This document shows positions 1 to 6,456 of a DNA stretch of 9,826 nt, piece after piece. Numbering within the stretch: position 1 is the first letter of the stretch; each line of letters begins with the position of its first letter. The translations under genes were made by a program, and so were the position numbers. The notes below the pieces were generated by a model. That model ran no database searches and had not been told where the DNA came from. It worked only from the letters and a program-made list of their open reading frames with translations. Source of the DNA: CAYYNP01 sp964472545 (GTDB lineage: Bacteria; Planctomycetota; Planctomycetia; Pirellulales; Thermoguttaceae); contig CAYYNP010000351.1 of NCBI GenBank assembly GCA_964472545.1, positions 1-9,826 of the forward strand. The letters are read 5' to 3'.

Positions 1-64
1 CATCCCCTCACCCCGTCATCCCCTCACCCCGTCATCCCCTCACCCCGTCATCCCCCGCCCCGAC
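1..64. repeat. 16-bp tandem repeat, at least three perfect copies plus one degenerate copy
   Basis: The unit CATCCCCTCACCCCGT occurs perfectly at 1-16, 17-32 and 33-48. A degenerate fourth copy starts at 49 (CATCCCCCGCCCCGAC). The array touches the left edge, so its true copy number is unknown. The TGA stop of the minus-strand WD40 gene (48-50) lies at the junction of the third and fourth copies. Because 16 is not a multiple of 3, each added copy would shift any frame read through it, so the array is best seen as 3'-flanking DNA that grew up against the end of the gene. There are no spacers, so it is not a CRISPR array. No function is visible. Confidence 0.9.
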
Positions 65-3000
65 TCGCCGGGGAGGTTGCCGTTTTGCTTGGATCGACGC
101 TCCAGAGGTTGATCCTGCCGTCTTCGTGGCCGGAGGCCAACAACTTGCCGTCGGGGCTAAAGGCCAATACTGTCACGCTGCCGGCCTGTTCGCTGAGGGT
201 CGCTCGCAGCGCGCCGGTGTCCGCGTCCCAGAGCTTGATCGTGCCGTCTACTGCCGTGCTGCCCGAGGCCAACGTGGCGCCGTCCGGGCTGAAGGCCACG
301 CTGTCGCAGTCGCGCTTGTGGGCCTCGATCGAGCGAATGAGTTTCCACGTCTTGGTGTCGTAGAAGTGCACTTTGGTCAGCCCCCCGCCGGCAAGCAGCG
401 ACCCGTCGGGGCTGAAGGCGATGCAGTAGTGGCCGCCAAAAATCGGCGTCTTGATCGTTCGCACCAACTCGCCCGTCGCGACCTCCCAGAATTGGTAGCT
501 TGTGCCCGAAGCTGTAGCTACCAGCTTCCCGTCAGGATGGAAGACCGGATTTCGGCCCGGATGCTCGATCACGCGTTCCGCTCGTCCGCTGGCAACGTTC
601 CAGAGGATGAGTTTCTTGTCGTTGCCGGCTGTGGCCAGCAATGATCCATCCGGGTTGAAAGCGAGGCAAATTGTGCGTATCTCATCTCCGTTGAGCATCC
701 GCCGGAATTGTGCGTCGGCCGCGTCATAGAGGCGGACCTGTCCGATCGCACTGGAGGCTGCCAGCCACCGGCCCTTCGGGTCGTATGCCACTCGGACGCC
801 GCCAACCCGAAACGGCGGCAACGCCCCCCGCATCTGCCTCTTGGCGACGTCCCAGAACACGACTCGCTTGTCCCCGCCCGACGAGGCCAGGATCGTGCCC
901 CTTGGATGAAAGGAGAGGCACCAGATCCTGGCTCGGTGCTCCCGCAGCGTGGCCAGAGGCTTTGCAGTCGACGGCGGAGTGACCGCAGCCGGCGGCCGCG
1001 ACGTCGTTGGAGGCTGCGGCTGTGCGAGCGACCCGTCGGCGCCCCAAACTTCCACCGCGTGGCTACTGGTTCCCAAGGCCAGCAGGGCCCCGTCCGGGCT
1101 GAACGCAACCGCTTTGACGAATCCCTTGCCGACGGCCTCAACCGTGCCTTGGAACTGCCCGTCAGGCACGCTCCACATCCTCACGCTCGGGTCGTCGCCG
1201 GCGGTGGCGAGCAATGATCCGTCGGGATGGAAGGCAAGGCCGTTGACCTGCTGCGGGTGTCCGGTGAGGGTGTGAGAATGCTGACCGGTGGCAACGTCGT
1301 AGAGCCTCACTGTCCGATCTGCGCTGGCGGAAGCCACGATCGATCCGTCGGGACTGAACGCGACGGCGCGGATGGCGGCCGCGTGCGGGTCCAATGTGCG
1401 CAGAATCTGGCCGCTGGCGACGTCCCAGATTCGGACGGCCCTGTCGCCGCCCCCGGAGGCCAGCATCGAACCGTCGGGACTGAAGGCGACCGAAAAAACC
1501 TCGCCTTGGTCTCCGTTCCACGTGGCTTGCAGCGAGAGCGTGGCGACGTCCCAGATCTTCACCGTGCCGTCACTGCTGCCGGAGGCCAACAGCGTGCCGT
1601 TGGGATGAAACGCCACGCTCTGCACGTGGGACGTGTGCCCTTTGAGAGTCCCCACCGGGTCGCCTCTCGCCTTGCAGAGCGCGATGTGCTCTGCTTGGCC
1701 CGAGAGAGCCAACCACGTGCCGTCCGGGCTGAAGGCCACGCACGTCACGGGACGGTCGACCGAGATCTTGATCTTGGACTGTTTTGTGGCCAGGTCCCAG
1801 AATTTCGCCACGGTATCCTCGCTGCCGGAGAGCAGTTTGAGGCCGTCCGGGCGGAACGCGACGGCACAGACGTTCTGCGAATGTCCCAGAAGCTTGAATT
1901 GATGTTGGGCCGCGGCCACGTCGAAACGCTTCAGCTCCGCGGGCCGCGTCGCCGGTTCGGCGGTCAGGAAACGCTGCAGGCTCATGGCAATTGTGGTCGC
2001 CGGGGGCTCGACTTTCGCAATCTCCGCCAGCCGCTTGGCGAGTTTGCCTTTGACCAGCACGGACTTGACGTTCGGCCGGGCTCGCCCGTACCAGCAGCCG
2101 GCTTCGTGCAGCAGCGCGGCCTTGGTCTTCCCGTCGGCCTCTTCGGCGGCGGCCCACCACGCGTCGCCGGCCGCGACTTGGGCGTCGACGTCGGTTGGCG
2201 TGGCCAGGGTGAGCGACGCAGCCAACCGGAGCACCGCGTCGCTGCCCTTGGCCATATGCGGCAGGGCCTTTTTCCAGTCGCCCTCCTGAAAACCGTACCA
2301 ACGGCCGACGGTCAGATTGGCGGCCGCATCGTCCGGCGACATCTTCAACGTGGCCAGTGCCTGCTGGAACTCCTGCCGCATCTGTTCAAGTTGCTGCAAT
2401 TCCGCACGTCGGTCGAAGAGCCGCTTGCGATAGTCGCGACCGGCCGGAGTCTGGCAGGCGCGGTAGGCGGCCTCGACCAATTGGCAGGCCGCGTCGTATT
2501 GCCCGGCCTTCAGGCTCTCCTCGGCCACCGCCAACGAGACGTTGGCCAACTTGCCGAGTCGCTCCGCGTCGACGGCGGCAGCGGCCACCGTGGGCAGCAT
2601 CTTCTGTTTGGCCGCCAGGGCATCCACCTCGAAGTCGGCCGCCACGGCGTCGATCGCTTCGACCACCAAGGCGGCGTTGCCCGCGGCGGTGGCCAGCTTG
2701 GTCGCCTCGAGCCAGAGCACGAATCGCTCGGCGGGGTTGTCGGGAGATTGCTTGCCCAGGGCGATCATCTCGCCGGCCAGCACGAGCTTCTCGGCCGGCG
2801 ATCTGGCCTTGCCGAGCTGATAGACGCCTTCGAGTTGCGTAACGACGTCCGCTTGCGCTTCCGCCGGCGGGACCGGTAATCTCTGCGGCGCCGGCGGATC
2901 CACTGACGGAGGAGCGACCGGTGGCGCGGGTTGCACCACGTCGGGCGGCGGCTCGACGGGCGGCGGCTCGACGGGTGGCGGCTCGACGGGTGGATCGACC

Positions 3001-3743
3001 TCCGGCGGCTTGGGCGGATCGGCCGGAGGGGCAGGCGTCGTCTTCGTGGCGTCGGCCGGATCGGGCCCCACCGGCAATTCGACCGGCAACTCGACCGGCG
3101 GTGCGTCGGTGGGCGCCGGCGTTACGTCCTCCCGCGACGACTGAGTGGTCTTGCCGCTCCCGTCGCCGGTCTCGGCCGTTTTTTCATTGTCCGACAGCGC
3201 CGAGATCAGCGCCACGGTGAGAATCAACAGCAACATCACACCAGCCGCAATGCTGCCCAGCACCACCGGCAGGCTCTTGCGGCGTCTGCTCCGCGTGGTT
3301 CGCACGGTCCGCGTCGGCCCGGCGACCGCCGGCTGCACGGGCATCGCTTCGGCCGGCGCAGGCCGTGGCGCCGCCGGAGCGGGACGTGCCGGAGCGGGAC
3401 GTGCCGGTGCCGCCTCGGCCACCGCTTCCTCCGCGAGGTCTTCCCGCAACTGACGCTCGTATTCCAGTTCCGTCCGCAACTGCCGATCGTAGGCCGCCCT
3501 CTTCTGCGGGTTCAGCAGCCGCACCTTGGCGTCGGCCACTTCGTTGAGCAACTTCTGCGAGAGCGCCGCATGCTGCCCGGTCTGAAACGTCCGCAGATGC
3601 GACATCTGCCGATCGGCGGCCGACTCGATCACGTCCGGATCGTTCTCAAATTGCTTGATTCCCAACAGCCGATAGCACGACGGCGGCTGTTCCTCCCGCG
3701 GAATTCCCAGCCATCGGTGGTACGGATCGAAAGACTCCGGCAT
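48..3743 (-). CDS. Membrane-anchored WD40 repeat protein with degenerate J-like N-terminus (planctomycete type)
   Basis: The protein has 1231 residues. Residues 5-90 form a J-domain-like block (YHRWLGIP..., CYRLLGI, AKVRLLNPQKRAAYD) in which the HPD motif needed to stimulate Hsp70 is absent. An acidic and Ala/Pro-rich stretch follows, then a basic run (about 145-156) and one membrane helix (about 157-183), suggesting a cytoplasmic N-terminus. A Pro/Glu stalk (about 205-295) leads to a helical, TPR-like region (about 300-610). From about 618 to the end I count 14 WD40 repeats with recurring AFSPDG and W/Y-D signatures. They form two sets of seven separated by a proline-rich linker near residue 910, so two seven-bladed propellers outside the membrane are likely. 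Such proteins are usually protein-interaction scaffolds; the partner is unknown. I chose the ATG at 3743 because GGGGAGAG lies just upstream; an ATG at 3830 would add 29 unlikely residues. Confidence 0.93.
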   Translation of the reverse strand: MPESFDPYHRWLGIPREEQPPSCYRLLGIKQFENDPDVIESAADRQMSHLRTFQTGQHAALSQKLLNEVADAKVRLLNPQKRAAYDRQLRTELEYERQLREDLAEEAVAEAAPARPAPARPAPAAPRPAPAEAMPVQPAVAGPTRTVRTTRSRRRKSLPVVLGSIAAGVMLLLILTVALISALSDNEKTAETGDGSGKTTQSSREDVTPAPTDAPPVELPVELPVGPDPADATKTTPAPPADPPKPPEVDPPVEPPPVEPPPVEPPPDVVQPAPPVAPPSVDPPAPQRLPVPPAEAQADVVTQLEGVYQLGKARSPAEKLVLAGEMIALGKQSPDNPAERFVLWLEATKLATAAGNAALVVEAIDAVAADFEVDALAAKQKMLPTVAAAAVDAERLGKLANVSLAVAEESLKAGQYDAACQLVEAAYRACQTPAGRDYRKRLFDRRAELQQLEQMRQEFQQALATLKMSPDDAAANLTVGRWYGFQEGDWKKALPHMAKGSDAVLRLAASLTLATPTDVDAQVAAGDAWWAAAEEADGKTKAALLHEAGCWYGRARPNVKSVLVKGKLAKRLAEIAKVEPPATTIAMSLQRFLTAEPATRPAELKRFDVAAAQHQFKLLGHSQNVCAVAFRPDGLKLLSGSEDTVAKFWDLATKQSKIKISVDRPVTCVAFSPDGTWLALSGQAEHIALCKARGDPVGTLKGHTSHVQSVAFHPNGTLLASGSSDGTVKIWDVATLSLQATWNGDQGEVFSVAFSPDGSMLASGGGDRAVRIWDVASGQILRTLDPHAAAIRAVAFSPDGSIVASASADRTVRLYDVATGQHSHTLTGHPQQVNGLAFHPDGSLLATAGDDPSVRMWSVPDGQFQGTVEAVGKGFVKAVAFSPDGALLALGTSSHAVEVWGADGSLAQPQPPTTSRPPAAVTPPSTAKPLATLREHRARIWCLSFHPRGTILASSGGDKRVVFWDVAKRQMRGALPPFRVGGVRVAYDPKGRWLAASSAIGQVRLYDAADAQFRRMLNGDEIRTICLAFNPDGSLLATAGNDKKLILWNVASGRAERVIEHPGRNPVFHPDGKLVATASGTSYQFWEVATGELVRTIKTPIFGGHYCIAFSPDGSLLAGGGLTKVHFYDTKTWKLIRSIEAHKRDCDSVAFSPDGATLASGSTAVDGTIKLWDADTGALRATLSEQAGSVTVLAFSPDGKLLASGHEDGRINLWSVDPSKTATSPASRGGG
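2950..3098 (-). repeat. In-gene tandem repeats encoding the Pro/Glu stalk
   Basis: Inside the WD40 gene a 15-bp unit (GGCTCGACGGGCGGC on the plus strand, last positions variable) is present three times at 2950-2994 and encodes the PPVEP repeats. A separate 12-bp unit (CCGGCAATTCGA and CCGGCAACTCGA) is present twice at 3071-3094 and encodes VELP repeats. Both unit lengths are multiples of three, so copy-number change would lengthen or shorten the stalk without breaking the frame. The stalk follows the membrane helix and probably spaces the C-terminal domains away from the membrane. Confidence 0.75.
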
Positions 3744-3997
3744 ATGCTCTCCCCTTTGTGCGAACGGTCGATCACTCGTATTGAGGTTACCAGAAACATG
3801 CCCCCGCGGGAAGCGGAGAGCCGACGGCAAGCCGGGCCGTCGGAGATCGAATACGCAACGTGTCTACCAGGGATGGTACGGGAACCGCTTGGCCTGGATT
3901 TCCGTTTGCTCTTGTCGAGATAGGCGATCCGCGTGGTCCGGCCCGGGCCATTTGAGCAGCCTGAAGTGGCCGGCATGCATTGGTCGCCTGCCGAGCA
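3744..3997. other. Intergenic region with a perfect 8-bp hairpin
   Basis: This 254-bp gap separates the tandem-HPr gene from the WD40 gene; both are on the minus strand. CCGACGGC (3821-3828) and GCCGTCGG (3836-3843) form a perfect 8-bp stem with a 7-nt loop, 78 bp before the WD40 start. A second GC-rich palindrome, GGCCCGGGCC, lies at 3940-3949, 48 bp past the HPr stop. Neither is followed by a T-run on the minus strand, so calling either an intrinsic terminator is tentative. I see no convincing sigma-70 promoter. An open frame crosses part of the gap (3629-3976) but has no recognisable product. Confidence 0.5.
3747..3754 (-). promoter_or_regulatory. Ribosome binding site of the WD40 gene
   Basis: The minus strand reads GGGGAGAG three bases before the ATG at 3743. 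This purine-rich site decides the start in favour of residue M30 of the longer open frame, whose product then begins directly with the family-typical MPESFDPYHRWLGIP block. Confidence 0.65.
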
Positions 3998-4765
3998 CTA
4001 TGACGCGAAATACTCCGTGAGGATGCTTCGGGAGACGGCTACTCCTCCACCATCCGCTCCCAGCCTCTGGATTATTGTCGCCATGTTCTCGAGGATGTTC
4101 CTTACGGACTTGGCCGCCGTCTCCGCCTTTGTACCGCGAGCCTTCACTGAGACGGTAGCTTGGTCTGGGAGTCCCGTCGCCATCAATTCATACTGATCAT
4201 ACAGATCCGCACTTGCGAGTTCTCCGTCCTTGCCCACGTATAGTAGTTCCACGGTGGTCCCGGAGAAGTCGGATTTCAACGTGGGCAAGAGGGAACTTGG
4301 CAGCACGTGCATTCCGCCTCGCTCATTGATTGTGGCTTGGACTTGGAAGACGCCAGTCGCCCGATCAACGCCGCACTTGATCCTCAGTCTGTCCAGGAGG
4401 TCGTGCTGGGTGGGTTTTCCGGAGATGGAGCATGCAACTCGCACACGATCGAATAGTTTCTTGCGGCCGTTTTCAAAATCTTCGTTATCCCCATCCAGCG
4501 GGATCAAGAACAGGTTCTCAAGCGTTTCCCTCACTACTTCGACGGCAATTCCCTCGTCTCTGCCGTCCGCCTGTACTTCGATGTCTTGGCCGTTCACCAG
4601 CCCTGCACTTACGAGGCCGGCGATACTCTTTGCATCCTCCTCGCCCCGATCCGTGATTACGACGATTCTGCATTCCTCAAAGACGTTTGCGATCCTCTCC
4701 ACGGTGACCGCCGGCCGATAGTGTACGGCCTCTCTCACTCTAACTCTGGCCCGCCGTGTCTCCAT
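3998..4765 (-). CDS. Tandem HPr-like phosphocarrier protein (two HPr domains)
   Basis: The protein has 255 residues, about three times a normal HPr (about 85-90). Domain 1 (about 6-87) has the active-site motif H15-Y-R17-P18-A and the regulatory-site motif AKS47IAGLVSAG, matching His15, Arg17 and Ser46 of classical HPr. A charged linker (about 88-137) follows. Domain 2 (about 138-228) repeats the fold: GGMH153VLP keeps the His and Pro but has Leu in place of Arg17, and its Ser46 equivalent is Asp187. HPr accepts phosphate on His from Enzyme I and passes it to EIIA domains; the upstream gene encodes an EIIA-type domain, so the two products are likely partners. I chose the ATG at 4765 because AGAGGTGA lies five bases upstream; this also places the catalytic His at residue 15. 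A GTG at 4774 overlaps that site. The function of the pair is inferred. Confidence 0.85.
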   Translation of the reverse strand: METRRARVRVREAVHYRPAVTVERIANVFEECRIVVITDRGEEDAKSIAGLVSAGLVNGQDIEVQADGRDEGIAVEVVRETLENLFLIPLDGDNEDFENGRKKLFDRVRVACSISGKPTQHDLLDRLRIKCGVDRATGVFQVQATINERGGMHVLPSSLLPTLKSDFSGTTVELLYVGKDGELASADLYDQYELMATGLPDQATVSVKARGTKAETAAKSVRNILENMATIIQRLGADGGGVAVSRSILTEYFAS

Positions 4766-4770
4766 TGATT

Positions 4771-4778
4771 TCACCTCT
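4771..4778 (-). promoter_or_regulatory. Ribosome binding site of the tandem-HPr gene
   Basis: The minus strand reads AGAGGTGA five bases before the ATG at 4765. It is the strongest Shine-Dalgarno in the operon and rules against the in-frame GTG at 4774, which lies inside it. It sits within the 49-bp gap after the receiver-nuclease-EIIA gene, so the second gene can be translated independently at its own rate. Confidence 0.75.
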
Positions 4779-4814
4779 CAGGTATTCTATTCGGCTACAG
4801 TTGCACAAGACCGA

Positions 4815-6203
4815 TCAGATACGAAGCGTCGTGAGTCGCCGTACGTCCAGTTCAAAAGACTTCAAGGAGAGCTTATCCTTCAGCGAATTACGTACTTTCG
4901 ACAGCTTCTTGCGCGCCGCCGCTCCAACGTGTGGCCCGTCCTCGAACTCCCGGCCCATTGTACCAAATATGACCCTGCGAATCGTCCCGGACTTCTCTCT
5001 CTCATCGGCGAAGACACCCAATGCAAGGAAGTTCACGTCTTGCCACGGATCCACCAGCCACGGATAGCTGCGCTCAGATGCAAGCAACATGACCACATGG
5101 CCCTGCATTTCAGCATGGTACACGTGCGGAAATGCGTAGCCGTGGCCGAAGGCATTTGAGTATATTCTCTCGCGGTCGACGATCTTGTCGTGGATCAGGC
5201 GGGCGTCACGTGCCGTAGGACTGCGTTTGTGCGATAGCGCGGCGGTGAGCACCTCCGACCATGAAGTGTGCATGCCTCCCGCAACCATGATAGGGACCAG
5301 GTGAATGATGTTGCTCTGATGCTGTGTGTCTAGTAGGTGGATCAGTTTGGCTGTGTACAGACGCTCGACTATTTGCACACCATCCAATACCACGATTCTG
5401 GGGTCTCGTTGGAGATAGTCGTCCAGGAGGCTTCGAGCGTCAGCTGTTATCTTGCCGGAGGTTATCATGTATACTTTGTCTAGGCGTCTCAGGCGGTTAT
5501 CCGCGTCACGAAAACGCTTTGTCAAGGCGCTGCTTGCCTGGTTCAGCCAAGCGTTCACATTGCCAGGGCTGGATGCCCTTGCGGACACGTTAACTCGCTT
5601 GACTTGAGCTCCGTAGTAGAAGCGCACACCGAGCGCCCCCATTTCGAAGAACGGCCCTATGTCCGCCCCGAACTCCCCTGGACCATGGTGTACGACCGCG
5701 GGCACGTCGTGGAACCCCAACCCTCTAAGTAGCGGCACAAGCACCGTGTTAATCAGATCGTCCTCGCTGAGGCTCCTAAGCCGTTTGAGGCACGCTTCCT
5801 TGTCAAAGGCAGCATGAGCGCGCTGTATCTTCTCGATCTCCGGCCGCAAGATCTCCTCATAGTACTGCCTCGTGAGCTCTGGTGGCTTACGCACAACCGC
5901 GTTCGCACCTAACTCTAGAGCGTGATCAAGCAGTTGCCGAGTAGCGTGGTCGGAGAATACCAGTATCGGCAGAAATGGTCTAGCACGACGAACGAACGAT
6001 ATGCTCTGCAGGCCGTGGTGAATCGTGCGACCAGCCCCGAGGACTAAGTCCAGTATCAGGAAATCGATACGATCTTCGCCCACTATTTGCGAGTGAAGCT
6101 CTTTGGCGGTGGCCGCCACAACGGCGCGGTGCCCCGAATCTTCGAGACACTGCACCAGTGGCCGCGAATAATGGTCCTGATCTTCGGCGACGAGGATCCT
6201 CAT
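4815..6203 (-). CDS. Receiver - Mrr-like restriction endonuclease - PTS EIIA-type fusion protein
   Basis: The protein has 462 residues in three parts. Residues 1-125 are a response-regulator receiver: acidic D8, phospho-acceptor D52 in FLILDL, S84 at the Thr/Ser switch and K106-P107. Residues 138-285 resemble Mrr-type PD-(D/E)XK nucleases: GPGEFGAD181I, then the Q200-V-K202 motif, and a later VYMITSG...A segment seen in this family. Residues 303-445 resemble the fructose/PtsN-type EIIA domain: GHGYAFPH360, where H360 would be the phosphorylated His, then a hydrophobic VVMLLAS and VNFLALGVF core. All expected key residues are present, so each domain looks active. There is no DNA-binding output domain of the usual response-regulator kinds and no membrane segment. 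The ATG at 6203 begins directly with the receiver (MRILVAED); an ATG at 6359 lies upstream of the predicted promoter. Shine-Dalgarno is weak. I know of no named gene with this order. Confidence 0.85.
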   Translation of the reverse strand: MRILVAEDQDHYSRPLVQCLEDSGHRAVVAATAKELHSQIVGEDRIDFLILDLVLGAGRTIHHGLQSISFVRRARPFLPILVFSDHATRQLLDHALELGANAVVRKPPELTRQYYEEILRPEIEKIQRAHAAFDKEACLKRLRSLSEDDLINTVLVPLLRGLGFHDVPAVVHHGPGEFGADIGPFFEMGALGVRFYYGAQVKRVNVSARASSPGNVNAWLNQASSALTKRFRDADNRLRRLDKVYMITSGKITADARSLLDDYLQRDPRIVVLDGVQIVERLYTAKLIHLLDTQHQSNIIHLVPIMVAGGMHTSWSEVLTAALSHKRSPTARDARLIHDKIVDRERIYSNAFGHGYAFPHVYHAEMQGHVVMLLASERSYPWLVDPWQDVNFLALGVFADEREKSGTIRRVIFGTMGREFEDGPHVGAAARKKLSKVRNSLKDKLSLKSFELDVRRLTTLRI

Positions 6204-6456
6204 GCCAATTCGCCCACGTTCTGGGAGCCGCGTTTCGTTCGAGGGAGCCGACGGAAATCCGCGCCGCTCGCAAGACTCACCCTGCGATAGGCGAACGTGC
6301 CCGACGCCGCAACACACGGGTCGATTGTACTCGTTCACCGGCGCATTGACAACCGGCAAAGCCAGAATTGATCACTGGTCGAGCGGCGATGGCGCAGGTA
6401 CACTCGATATGAGCGGTCACCAGTCGCCGCTCGCCCCACCCCGGGCCGGAATCGTC
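6204..6456. other. Divergent intergenic region between the nuclease operon and the UbiB-like gene
   Basis: This region holds the minus-strand promoter at 6324-6352 and a leader of about 113 nt before the ATG at 6203. On the plus strand TTGACA (6346-6351) overlaps the same -35 area, but no good -10 follows at the right distance, so I do not call a plus-strand promoter. An alternative ATG for the UbiB-like gene at 6409 falls inside the region. Confidence 0.5.
6324..6352 (-). promoter_or_regulatory. Sigma-70-type promoter of the receiver-nuclease-EIIA / tandem-HPr operon
   Basis: On the minus strand TTGTCA (6352-6347) and TACAAT (6329-6324) are separated by exactly 17 bp. Each box differs from consensus at one position. 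Transcription would begin near 6317, leaving a leader of about 113 nt before the ATG at 6203. The site lies inside the long open frame upstream of that ATG and so argues against the ATG at 6359. The match quality is unusual for a GC-rich planctomycete intergenic region. Confidence 0.6.

Noticed and set aside
1..48. CRISPR-like short direct repeats
   Set aside because: The copies are directly adjacent with no spacers, so this is a simple tandem repeat.
1227..2879. 550-residue open frame on the plus strand
   Set aside because: It lies wholly antisense to the WD40 gene, is rich in Arg, Gly and His, and shows no domain. Long antisense frames are expected in GC-rich repeat genes.
3934..3950. Terminator after the tandem-HPr gene
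   Set aside because: The stem has a wobble pair on the plus strand that becomes a mismatch in the minus-strand RNA, and no T-run follows.
3629..3976. 115-residue open frame on the minus strand upstream of the WD40 gene
   Set aside because: It overlaps the well-supported N-terminus of the WD40 protein in another frame and has no recognisable features.
6204..6317. Long-range pairing in the operon leader (for example CACGTTC with GAACGTG) hiding the start codon
   Set aside because: The complementary pieces are only 6-7 bases, compete with each other and cannot be told from chance without folding or comparison.
6204..6359. N-terminal 52-residue extension of the receiver-nuclease-EIIA protein
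   Set aside because: The predicted promoter lies inside it and the receiver fold begins exactly at the ATG at 6203.
6346..6374. Plus-strand TTGACA as a promoter for the UbiB-like gene
   Set aside because: At 16-18 bp spacing only TTGATC, TGATCA or similar follow, which match the -10 consensus poorly.
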